64,000 bases of DNA from Spirometra erinaceieuropaei (Eukaryota; Platyhelminthes; Cestoda; Diphyllobothriidea; Diphyllobothriidae), in the NCBI GenBank assembly GCA_902702965.1, contig CACRXP010000010.1:2409111-2473110 (forward strand). The letters run 5' to 3'. The stretch's first letter is position 1; each line of letters begins with the position of its first letter. Shown one piece after another: positions 10,083 to 20,323 of the stretch. Under the pieces are notes generated by a model. The model was given only the letters and a program-made list of their open reading frames with translations. It was not told the origin of the DNA and searched no databases. A program made the translations under genes and the position numbers.

Positions 10083-10527
10083 TCAGATGTGGTTTAGTAG
10101 CCGCACGTGAGGTAAACAAACGCCAGCCACCTGTAATATAGGACCGGTGGTAACAGAGGTTTTTACAGGTGGGGCCGGAAGGGACGCACAGGCAATGAGG
10201 TCGAGTGATTGTATGCGAAAGAAAAGCTATTGGGAATGCGCGCTTATAATTTAAGTGGTTGAGAAATAATTGTCCTGATCCCTAACCCTGACCCCTAACC
10301 GCAACCCCGCACCCTAGCCCTGAAACATCCAACGCGAAAATAAGAAGGAGATGACAGGCCGAAAGACAAGAAGGACCACCGGCATTGAACACGGCAAAAA
10401 AGAAAGAAGTCCGCCAACACAACACACACTGCGGCGCACATCAACAATATGGCAACAAAATCACACCAATTCAAAATAATTAAGTGGATCAAAAGTATTG
10501 TGTCCATCAGGTGCGGTTGCATAACCA
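10083..10527. mobile_element. hAT-like MITE with telomere-like core, copy 2 (inverted)
   Basis: Ends are inverted: CAGATGTGGTT near 10084 and AACCACATCC near 10523. The left half is the reverse complement of the copy at 5680-5847, including GGTAAACAAAC and CCACCTGTAAT, then a CCTAACCCTGACCCCTAACC stretch at 10280-10318. No clear target duplication was seen. Confidence 0.65.
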
Positions 10528-10559
10528 CATCCTACCAATTAATGATTTCTACACATTGG

Positions 10560-11345
10560 ATTATGTAGGTGAGGAGGGAGGGGTGACAGAGAATGCGGAT
10601 CGACTGATACAGTGTTGTTTCGGGTTTATTCTGCCGTCATTCAGCCAACCGTAACTCTGACCACCAATTGGAACCAGAGGCAAAAAAGTGCGCTCGTACA
10701 CGGTGAAGATGTCCCACAGCCGAGGTCCAGTTTGTGGTCTATTCATGACCCCTGCCACCCATGCGGAGTTTATTTGCATCGGGAAGCCAATAGATCAATG
10801 TGTGCCCATTCCTGCTTTAATAAACACCCGATCTGCAGCGACAGAGAGTGACAAGTGGCGAGGCACTGATGAACTTCGGTTCGATGAAATGCTTATGACC
10901 CATCTGGTAGGCCTCAGTGGTGGGCCGACTGCGCCAGGTGCGTCTGTGCGCATGTTTGTGTTTCTGGTCCCAGCTGCTGGTGGTCAGGGTTATGATTGGC
11001 TGAATGAAGGCAAAATAAGCCCGAAACAGTGCTGTATCAGTCTCCCCACATTGTGTGTTGTCTCTTCACCCTTCTCTGTCGTTCCTCCTGTTTGAATAAA
11101 TCCTCGAGCTGCAGTGACAGAAGATGGCAGGTAGCGAGGCACTCATTAACTTCAGTTTGATGAAGTGCTTATGGCCCATCTACTAAACCCTGTCTGTGGA
11201 ATATCTGCGTCGTGTATGAGCGCATATTTTCGTTCCTTGTCCCACTTAGTAGTCAGGATTATGATCGACTGGATGGAGGCAGTATAAGCCTGAAACTGAA
11301 CTGTATCAGCCTACCCGCATTCTCTGTCGTCCCTCCCTTCTCTGC
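10560..11345. repeat. Dispersed repeat J, inverted modules
   Basis: The block at 10610-10700 (TTTCGGGTTTATTCTGCCGTC...) reappears reverse-complemented at 10945-11035 and again, more diverged, at about 11215-11310. The three modules therefore form a head-to-head plus a tandem arrangement. GACAGAGAGTGACAAGTGGCGAGGCACT near 10845 recurs near 11120. Confidence 0.6.
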
Positions 11346-11850
11346 CATTATAATTTGTCCGAATTCGGCCTGAGAGTTGGTTGCCTGGTTGTGACCTTGT
11401 TTGCCTTGGGAATTCAATAAATCAGTGTGCGCCAATTCCTGATGACATAATGTACCATTATAGTGTATAGTTAAATTTACAGAGAACAATGGAGATTGCA
11501 TGCGTGAGAACAGTACGGGCAAGTTTGCGAGACCTGGGTGCCATTTGCTAAATTCGATTTGATACTGCTTTATACTTTACGATATATTTCAAACACTTAT
11601 GCAATTGGCAATTGGTTACGGTCAACACTGTGTCTTTGCAGATTAATTTCAGTGTTCAAATTTCGTTGCATTTCTTTTTGCCATTCAAAATTATAAATGA
11701 AATCTGTTTGTCAATCTTAGATGGTTGCAGTGCACGACACCTCCCTCATCATTTCTGACGATCAATCTCGCTGTACTTGTTTTGCGTGTGGTAAGTGAGG
11801 TTTTAACTATCGTTTTCGAATATCTGCCGATTTCTGAACCTTCGTTTTAT
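11346..11850. other. Unassigned non-coding stretch
   Basis: AT-rich; no gene, RNA or clear second copy in the window was recognised. Confidence 0.25.
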
Positions 11851-12360
11851 TAGCCTGTGATCAAGCAATCTGCCAACTGTTCTGAAGTCCCATCATCCTC
11901 ACCAGTAACACACGGAAATACCAAAATTGGAACATCCTAACAGAAATTTTCAAAAATCTTCAAACATCAACGGAAATCATCACTGTGCTGTTAAAGGGAA
12001 GATGCCACCTAATCGAGGCTACCGTAAGAATTAGCGAAGATTAGCAGCTTGAGTCCCTTCATACATCAGAACAGGATCGTTTTGGGCGGAAAACCGTCCC
12101 AGGAACCCAAACCGATCTTGTCCGAAACAATCGGTGGTAATTGGTGCGACGTTTCGATTTCCTCTTTTGATTGCCCAATAGCGTCAGCTAATTTTTCTGG
12201 ACAAACCTTGGCAAAAGATTCGTTTATTAGGTTCGTTTCGTAAAAAACACATGTTTCCTCATAATGCTACATCTCGGACTGAAAATCTGGCAATTTCAAA
12301 ATTGTTTGGACATTTTACTATGCTAAATATACAGTCTGATTGATGAAATTATGCGGTAGA
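11851..12360. repeat. Dispersed repeat C, copy 2
   Basis: Aligned with 14395-14790 (CTGTTCTGAAGTCCCATCA, GGAAATCATCACT, AATCGAGGCTAC, CAGCTTGAGTCCCTTCATACATCA). No protein-like frame. Confidence 0.6.
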
Positions 12361-12701
12361 ACTGTGGTGGTATACATCGGCGTCGACTCCCTCTTACTCC
12401 GAGTGGGTAATATATTCATTCCCCAGATTGCCTTCTGGGCTCGTGACGCTTAAGCATGACCTCATGCTTCGGCAGGCTTTCTGACATTGATTAGTCATCT
12501 TTATCTGCTCCTCATTCACATGTACATTTTCTTATATGCACACCCATTGGCCTATTCTACTTATTGTATACAGACTTTTCCACCCTTTGCTTAAGAGAAC
12601 TATAATGATGAAGTCATCTGCACAATACGCTGGCGCCGTCTAGAAGGAAATCAAATCTGACGCGAACGTTGCAAATCGCTCACCAACGATTCCTCATGAT
12701 T
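12361..12701. repeat. Dispersed repeat D, then the target repeat of the MITE
   Basis: GGTGGTATACATCGGCGTC to about 12500 recurs at 19380, 39005 and 40275, and weakly at 14830. From about 12600 the sequence matches 17160-17270. Confidence 0.55.
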
Positions 12702-13139
12702 TCGACGGCGGCTAGATCGCAGTTGGTAGCCAGGAATGGGGAAGTGGACGGCGACCTTAACCCTTCATCCTAAGCCCAACCCTAATGTCAACCTTAAGCG
12801 TTAACCGTTAACCCTAACGGCAACCCTAACCCTAACCGAAATCATAAACGTAACCGTAGCCCTTAGCCATAGCCGTAACTGGAAGACCTAATCATAATAC
12901 TGAAACCTAACCGTGCGTTCAAACCCTAACCGTAACCTTAAAACCTAAGCCTAAAGGCATAACCCTAACCCGAAAATCGGAAACCATTAGACCGTACCCT
13001 AATCCTAACCTCAAACGTAAAACGGAAGTCAAATGGGTCCAATGTGATAATGGAGTCCCACAAACTAGCCCCGGTAAAAAACCCCCCAGCCACCTGCAAT
13101 ACGGGGCCTGGCTACCAACTGCGATCTAGCCTCGACGGC
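12702..13139. mobile_element. hAT-like MITE with perfect ends and 8-bp target duplication
   Basis: The element (12710-13131, 422 bp) has perfect 25-bp terminal inverted repeats beginning GGCTAGATCGCAGTTGGTAG and is flanked by the perfect 8-bp duplication TCGACGGC (12702-12709 and 13132-13139). The paralogous empty site is at about 17255-17290. The core is mostly degenerate CCCTAA-like units (12755-13015), followed by CCACCTGCAATACGGG, which it shares with the MITEs at 5501 and 10083. No transposase is present. An 8-bp duplication fits the hAT superfamily. Confidence 0.9.
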
Positions 13140-13300
13140 TACAGTTTTCACAGTAATTACTCGTGGTCTTCTGGTGTCATCTGCTTTGCGTACGCATTTG
13201 ATTCATTATGAATGGAGGCATTTTTGATGGAAATTTTGGAGTGATACATCTCCCCCTTTCAACGCCGCCGTCTCACAAGAATCTCCTCAGTCTAATACCA
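13140..13300. repeat. Target repeat, right side
   Basis: Continues the repeat interrupted by the MITE; it matches 17280-17440 (TCTTCTGGTGTCATCTG, TGCGTACGCATTT, CTCACAAGAATC). Confidence 0.65.
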
Positions 13301-14310
13301 TCGGTCTAACTTCATCCCATGACCGCGCGGGGGAGGGTAGGGTGTCGGCTAGCTTACCCAACAGGCCTTAACACGCCGGTCCGGCAACCATGACATCTTT
13401 TAATCACACAGTCTAGTCTTCACCCAATCCCCTTCCCACCACCCTCTCCCTCTCTCACGCAGGCCTCAACTCCTGACCTAGTTAAGCACCTAGTGTCCAC
13501 CCCCATACAGTCTAGCACGTAAGCCACGTACGTGGGCGTATTGTCAGTATGGTGGGATCACGAAGGCGGGATCATTTACCGATGTCATCGTCTGTTAATT
13601 CGTGCTGGTTAGATATTCTCACAGGTCTACTGTGCTCCCATCTAACTGCCTAGATAGGTCCTGAATCTTCGCAGCTTTCTGAACCTGTCTACGTCAGAAG
13701 CTTGAATGTTGGACTGCAGGGGGACAGTGAGCACTTAGTGTCTGACGAGGTCAGGAGTTTAGGCCTCCGTGAGGTGGTGGAAGGAGAATGTGTGAAGACT
13801 GTACTTTACGGTCAATGGATGTCGGACTGGTGTGTGTGTTCAAACGGACATCTCCTTTGACTGAATGAATGTCGAAATCCTGATATTAGTAACTCCTCGT
13901 ATGAGTGAAAAGCAAAAGCTGAAAGCTGCCTTTTTTCTCATAATAATGCTTCTTTTCTACAGCAGACCGACTTTACAGTTTTGGTTTGCTGAAGGATTGA
14001 GACTATGCGGCAAGAAATCTAGATAGACACGGAGAGAGAGAAAGAGGGACTTAGAGAAAGGGCAGGCTTCTATTGTGTGATGATTAAAAGTTCAGTAATA
14101 TGTTTATAGAGGACCATCGTTCGATACAGGAGAGAATTATATTTAATAATTTGCATTGTTGAATCGCTTAGGCAACGTAAGACTTCACTTGCTTCAGCGG
14201 CATGCGAACGCGACCAGTGAACGGCGTCGCTGACTAGCACACGAGAGTGCGACCGTCGGTTTCACTGGTGTCCACCGTGGGCTCTACAACATGGTGGGGC
14301 AGGGTCGGTG
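13300..14310 (+). repeat. Fold-back repeat FB2, forward copy
   Basis: It starts at TGACCGCGCGGGGGAGGG. The block GCAGGCCTCAACTCCTGACC near 13475 is answered by its inverted form GGTCAGGAGTTTAGGCCTCC near 13755, so the central 500 bp can fold back. Continues through a purine-rich GAGAGAGAAAGAGGG tract to AGGCAACGTAAGACTTCACT near 14175. No ORF of interest. Confidence 0.7.
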
Positions 14311-14394
14311 ATTTGGCTCGCATCTTCGCTTTTATCCGCCGAAAGAGCAACGCTTAGGGACTCTAAGCGTATATCTGCTAATTTCTGAACCTTT

Positions 14395-14930
14395 GTTTCA
14401 TTACCATTTGATCGAGAAATCTAAAAACTGTTCTGAAGTCCCATCACCCTCACCACCAGCACACAAGCATCTCTAAAAATTGGAGCACCCTAATAACGGG
14501 TGTCGAAAATCTTGAACCATCGACGGAAATCATCACTAGGCGGTTAAAAGGAAAGTACTACCTACTCGAGGCTACAGAAAGGATTAGTGAATATTAGCAG
14601 CTTGAGTCCCTTCATACATCACCACAGGATAGCTTTCGATGGAAAACCGTTTCAGTGACCCCTGCCGATCACATCCGAAACAATCGCTGGTAATTATTGT
14701 CGAGTTTCGACTTCCTCTTTCGTCTGCTCCATAACGTCGGTTAATTGTTCGAGAAAAAGTTTAGCAAATGGTTTGTTTATTAGTTTCGCGTTGTAAAAAA
14801 CACTTCCTTTTGCCATCCACACTACTCAGGGTGGGTAGAGTTCGCCAGATTCTTTCGGGCTTGTGCATTTTAAGCATAACCTCATGCTTCGGCGGTCTCT
14901 TGACATTGAGTTGCCCTCTTCATCTGCTCC
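14395..14930. repeat. Dispersed repeat C, copy 3, then a fragment of repeat D
   Basis: Matches 11870-12260; from about 14825 a short CTCAGGGTGGGTAGAG to CATGCTTCGGC part of repeat D follows. Confidence 0.55.
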
Positions 14931-14944
14931 CCATTCTCATGGGA

Positions 14945-15797
14945 ATAGGTGCCAATAGGGGTTTTACTCGTGGGGCATTTAGACGCGCCAAAGAAAAGGC
15001 AGCAAACTGGTAATATAGAAAGGAGCATTTTCCGGTGAACTGAGGAATTTGAAGGAGGTGAAACCCAAGTGCAAATGACGACAATTTGATAATGTATGTG
15101 GGGCAGCTTTCGGAGAAAGTCGGTTTATAGGAAAGGAATACGAAGATGCGGATGGAAGACAAACAGCCAATAGGAATTGGCAACGCGTGGCCAAGGCCAG
15201 TCGCATGGCGTACAGAAAAAATGATAGAAGGCGTGGGAAAGGATCCGGTGGCAGTCAAGGAAACGGATAAGGCAGGTGATGAACCACAAGACAAGTGCAT
15301 AATGCTAAGTTTAAGTAGGTTGCTCTGTAATAATGATAATAAAAATATAAATAAATTACAGACAACAAGCCAACACTTTAAAATGCAACGACAACGCAGA
15401 ACGCATCTCCAAACCAAAAATAAGGCTGCTTGCCTGCACGTCATTTAACTTTTCCGCTGTATATACTGTGCAATTTTCTTGAGAACGTCAACGACTTTCC
15501 TCCTGTGCCTTTAACGTACATAGCCTAGCCACTCGTTAGATTAGAAAATACGAGGAGTGTAAGCAGAACGGGAAGGGGTTACAGGTGCATTGTGCATTTG
15601 CTCTAATCTGTGCCTTTGGCATATCTCGTTAATACATTTAGCACATACCTCAATAGCACCTCTCCAAACTATATCATTTTAACTTAATTACGCCTACTCA
15701 AACAATTCAGTAGGTCAACAGTATAATATTTCTCAAGAGCGACTGCAGGACAAAACCTGCCGGAATTTCTTATTTGTACACCCGTTGGCCCGTTTTA
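14945..15797. repeat. Composite repeat A, copy 1
   Basis: Shared with 30650-31464 and 52470-53700. Landmarks are ACAAACAGCCAATAGGAATT, GGGAAAGGATCCGG, AGTCAAGGAAACG and TTCTTGAGAACGTCAACGA. Each copy is followed directly by the same Tc1-like palindrome, so the palindrome inserted once and the pair then multiplied. Long frames on both strands are not conserved between copies. Confidence 0.7.
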
Positions 15798-17121
15798 CAG
15801 CAGGTGTGCTAAGTCTTGAAGTTGTTGGGAGTGCCTACACTTCCAAAATAAAGAGCCAATCAAACACTGGAGACCACGTGTGCTTGCTCTTTCTACAGCT
15901 CTGCCATCTTAATCGGGCGTCTCTCCATTAGCTACTCCCCTCTTCCCGATGGTCGTTGGGCCGGATGCCGACGAACCACAGTAGTGTGGTATAAATATGC
16001 ATCACCTTTCAGCTAGTCGCGACTTGCAGTGTGTTTCTAAGACACTTTCCGAGACCGGCCGTGTTTTTTTGTCTGCCGCTTTGGCATTGGGGACAAGGGT
16101 CAAGTGCGAATAGGCTCCAGGGGATGTCAAGTACCAGGCGGGTCATAACAGAAATGTTGACCGGAATTCTGAAGTGCGTTTCCGTTTCGAAAAGGTTACT
16201 TAGGAATGGTTTTAAAAGAAGTCATTGTACATCATGATCTATAATACTTCTGATACCTCGGATGCCGGCTTTTGAATGAACATCTTTCCGGCCGCATGCG
16301 AAAACCACGCTCTGCAAAAATGACCACTTATGTAGAATGATTTTTTTCAAACTGATTTTCGATGTCCTCAAAAGTTCAATTGCATTTGCTGGAAAACATG
16401 CATAAAAATATTCATTCTCTTGCTCATATAGTAGAAAATTGCGTTCTCTTCAAATTTCTTACTTGAAGAAAGGGCATAATTTGGCTTTCAAAATCTTCTC
16501 CTATTCCCAAATAATTTTAAATCCAACCTGCTTTTGCACTTGCATTTAGGGTTTCCAAACTACAAACCATATATTTTTCAGTACGGGGAACCATTAATTT
16601 CTCTATGGTAATAAAACGAAGCCATAAACGGAGTTTATAAAGTTAGCAGTGGATTTGAGCCGTATTGTAAACTTTACATGCAACATAAGTAAATGCAGAG
16701 GCACGATGTTGTATGAAAGGACATTTCGCAGCATGTAAACTCTCATAGTTAGGAACATTTTAAACCAAATTATACCATTCCTTCGAGTATAAAATTGGAC
16801 GAAAACAAGATTTTTTGTCCAATGGGCAAAAGAATGAATATTTGTATGCATGTTTTTTTATGAAATATAATTGAAACTTTAAGGGCATCGAAAATCAATG
16901 AGAAAACTTCACGCTATACAAGTAGCCATTTTATACAGAGTGCGGTTTTTGCAGGCGGCGGGAACGATTTTCGTTTGATAGCCGGCATCCCGAGATATCT
17001 GAATTATTATAGAATTATACTATACGATCCCGCTTTGAAAACCCTACTTAAGTAATATTTTCGAAACGAAAGTGTTTTACAGAATTTTCGGTTCACATTT
17101 CATGAGTTAGCACACCTACTA
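15798..17121. mobile_element. Tc1/mariner-like palindromic element, copy 2, with nested insert
   Basis: Starts CAGCAGGTGTGC after TA (15796-15797) and ends CACACCTACTA before TA (17122-17123). The arms match copy 3 (25143) in layout. About 320 bp at 15820-16142 are absent from the copies at 31465 and 53701, which read directly from the GCTAAG end into GAAATGTTGACCGG; this is a nested insertion of unknown type. It contains a TATAAATA sequence at about 15991. No transposase. Confidence 0.75.
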
Positions 17122-17123
17122 TA

Positions 17124-17880
17124 CTTACTGGGCATTAATTTTCCATCTCTGCTTAACAGGACGACCATGCTAAGGTCATCCGCACACTATGCTAGCACTC
17201 TATGGAAGGAAATCAAATTTGACGCGAAATTTTGCAAATCTTTCATCGACGATTCCTCATTATTTCAGCAGTCACAGTTCTCGGCAGTTACCATATGTGA
17301 TCTTCTGGTGTTATCTGTTTTGCGTACGCATTTTATCCATTATGAATAAGGCATTTAGATGGAAAGTTTGAAATGATATGACCAAAATAATGCCTATGTC
17401 TCCCACTTTCAACGACGCCGTCTCACAAGAATCTTCTCATCCCAATACCATCGGTCTAAATTCATCCCGTGACCGCGCGGGGGAGGGGAGGGTGTCGGAT
17501 AGTTTGCCCAACCGTCCCTAACACACCAGTCCGACAACCATGGCCTACTTCGATCACAAAGTCTAGTCTTCCCCCACTCCCCTCTCCCCACCCTCTCACT
17601 CTCTCACATAGGCTTCAACTCCTGTCCTCGTTAGGCACCTAGTGTCCACCCCCATACAGTCTAACACGTAAACCACGCACGTATGCCTATTCTCAATATG
17701 ATGAGATCATGAAGACGTGATCATTTACCGAAGGCATCGTCTGTTACTTCGTGCTGGTTGGATGTTCTAACAGGTCTACTGTGGTCCCACCTAACTGCCT
17801 AGATGTGTCTTGAATCTTTGCAGCCTTCTGAACGTACCTGCGTCTGTAATTTACGTGTTAGACCGCATGGAGACAGTGGT
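17124..17880 (+). repeat. MITE target repeat (empty site) and FB2 copy
   Basis: 17160-17440 matches the sequence flanking the MITE at 12710 but without it. From about 17460 an FB2 copy begins (CCGTGACCGCGCGGGGG) and runs to about 17870, where it is cut off before its second arm. Confidence 0.65.
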
Positions 17881-17883
17881 TCG

Positions 17884-18275
17884 TTTATTGCAAAGCCACC
17901 ACCTCGGCTTTTTCTTGCACGCGTTTGTGTAGGTCTTTAGAGTAGTATGCTGGCGTCCGGTAGATAACTTCATAGGTTTCTTTGGCGCCGCCTTGGTGGT
18001 TCGTGCCGATTAGATGTACGAGAATTGAATTTGGAATCTATAGATTTTCCCCTTTACCTAGCCAGGCAGCCATACGTTCGCGTACCCTCTTTTCTAGACG
18101 CCTCGTTGTACGGTCGGTGTATCCTGCTGCACGGGAATAGGTGAATGAGTAAATACCTATCGATTTGGCCTAAAACGGCAGTCGGTCTTTGTCCCCTCCC
18201 CGCGCCGCAAAAGGAGAGAGTGAAGTGGATGCAGCGAAAGTCGACTACCACAACAAAATAATTCACACGCAAGTC
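17884..18275 (-). pseudogene. GIY-YIG endonuclease-domain relic (probable PLE, lineage 2)
   Basis: On the minus strand one frame reads KDRLPF, then GIYSFTYSRAAGYTDRT, then TTRRLEKRVRERMAAWLGKG, with two in-frame stops. This matches the pattern of a GIY-YIG nuclease (IY, Y-x-G, a downstream Arg in a KRVRE helix), here with YTD in place of YIG. The better copies are at 34032 and 54767. In animals such domains close the single ORF of Penelope-like elements, where they nick DNA for target priming. The lineage assignment is an inference, since no linked RT was found. Confidence 0.6.
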
Positions 18276-18329
18276 AACGTTCGGGTGCCCAGAATGCCAT
18301 TAGATATGATAAGGGAATGATTTGCCACT

Positions 18330-19176
18330 GGAGTAGGCCTAATAATACAAAAGACTGGTTACTGCATGGCGTTGTTCAGTTACGTTTTGTTTTTCGAAAA
18401 CCTGTTAGGATTGGCCTGCTTGTTTCATACTCTTGTGCTATTGACCTCGCAGACAACCGGCCCGACGAGCAGGCGCTACAAATTGTCTATATAGACTCAT
18501 TATCGAGCCCCTCAACCCGGACGTGTTAGATGTCATGCGTAAGTTTTGTCCGCGATCGAAGATATGCCAAAGACTGGGTATTTTGAGATTACTTTATTCT
18601 GTTTCTTCGGCCGCTGGTCTGCCTAAAGACAAGAAGTTAGTTTACGGTTTATCGCTATTTTAAACTGTTGCAGCTAACTTTCACATACAGAAACTGATTT
18701 TTATATCCACATGGACAGACTATAATTACGCGATTCGATATTCTGGGCGGGAATTTCTTTCTGATGCCGAGATCCTCCATAAATACCACGACTTATTTCC
18801 ATTACACATACCTATTTACCTATTTGCAAGCCATGTCTCTTTACACTATTAGACTTGTATTTTCTAATCCATCATACTTACTGCCACCTAGATTAACTTG
18901 TCGTACATTCTTCTTGTTTTCTGTTTTGTTTTTTAGCAAATTCTTGACTGTCATTGCGTCTCCTGGTATAGCTCTCAGCCTGCGTTATTTGCATATCTGA
19001 TTGCTTCCTGCAGTAAACTTCGATTGGCGACTAGTTCCCCTGGAACATGAGCGTCCGTTTTTTAGTTGACAGCAGTTTAATCAGTTGCCTGAATTACCTT
19101 GACTACTGTTTATAATTAGTCTTTTGAATTCGTGCACCTACTTACTGTTTACGTTCTAAGCACATTAGAAGGTTCC
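18330..19176. repeat. Dispersed repeat E, copy 1 (holds an empty PLE site)
   Basis: Matches 36370-37056: TACTGCATGGCGTTGTTC, TATAGACTCATTA, CCAAAGACTGGGTAT and TTACGTTCTAAGC. The join to the sequence that follows (19177-19184) corresponds to the insertion point of the PLE at 37065. Confidence 0.7.
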
Positions 19177-19530
19177 AGATGTTATTTTACATTTTTTTTC
19201 TCATTGTCGATTTCTCGATTTCCTTTTGTGTGCGTCCGAAGGCCCTACCCGTATAAGCTCTTTTACCACCATTTACCTTAGACAGGATCCTAAGGTTCTC
19301 CGTTGCTGACCCCGGGGACCAACAATACCCTCGCTATAAATATGGAGTCTGGCTTCTGTAGTTATATAATAGAAATGTGGTAGTATACATCAGCATCAAC
19401 CCCCTTCTACCCCGAGTGGGTAAAGCTTTAATTCCCTGGACTATCTTCTCGACTCGTAATTTTTAAGCAAGAACTCGTTCCTCGGCGTCGGTTGGCGCCG
19501 TCATCCGTCTGGAGGGGGTTTAATGGCCAA
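19177..19530. repeat. Repeat E right part and repeat D
   Basis: Matches 38810-39160, 40090-40430 and (first 100 bp) 58475-58580: CTCGATTTCCTTTTGTGTG, TTCTCCGTTGCTGACCCCGG, ATACATCAGCATCAACCC. Non-coding. Confidence 0.65.
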
Positions 19531-20090
19531 CATGCTTTCCTGCAATAGCACCTCTTCTGTTCTCATGATTGGCGCCGGCCAAAACACATTTACGCCATCG
19601 CAGACCGTCAGATGGGTAACTATAATCCAGTATTCGGAGGTGGAAATGTCGGTCGAGACTAGTGCATTTGAATCTCACACCAACCTGCCGCAATGATGGC
19701 ACGCGGCAAGTCACGAGCCGATGCCGTGACTGGCGGAGAGAACTGTGCTGTCCCACTAGAAACGCTGCATACTAAGGCCATCAACTGCATGGCACTGCGT
19801 CGTCTACAGTCTAACTTCACTCCGGGACGGGGGTGGGGGCGACGAGTGTCTCGCTCGACAGACACTAACACACCAGTCCGACAACCGTGGCACCTTCTCT
19901 CTAGCAAAGTCTGGTCTTAATCCATGCTCCACACACTGTCCTACACGGGCCTCAACCCCTGACCTCGTTAGGCACCTACGGTTCACTTGCCCGAGGCGTC
20001 ATCTGTTACTTCGTGCCACCTCGATATTCTAACAAGTTCGCAGTAATCACAGCTCATCGTCTAGCCGTGTCGTGAATCAGTGAATTTTTT
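19531..20090 (+). repeat. Dispersed repeat B and FB2 fragment upstream of tetraspanin 1
   Basis: ATGATGGCACGCGGCAAGTC (about 19693) to TCTACAGTCTAACTTCA recurs at 40580, 42324 and 43571. An FB2 fragment follows to about 20060. It belongs to the block that was duplicated together with the tetraspanin gene. Confidence 0.65.
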
Positions 20091-20323
20091 AGAATGAATA
20101 TTTTGCCGCACATACCTGGCAATTCACCACCAACTACTGTCTTTCAGCTGATCCGGAAATTTAACCAATAGGCTTCCTTAGTTTCTTGCGATCGCCAGTG
20201 AGCTCTTTTGCTTGGAGTAGTGGCTAAACAATCCAACAGCAACAGAACTCATTGCGAATCAATCGAAAGTGAAATGAACTTCTACTTAATACAGTGATTG
20301 TAGATTTGGTTTACTGATCAACA

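Noticed and set aside
14920..15444. Minus-strand 174-codon hydrophobic frame, possible membrane protein
   Set aside because: The homologous repeats at 30622 and 52469 break the frame at different places, and no family motif is visible.
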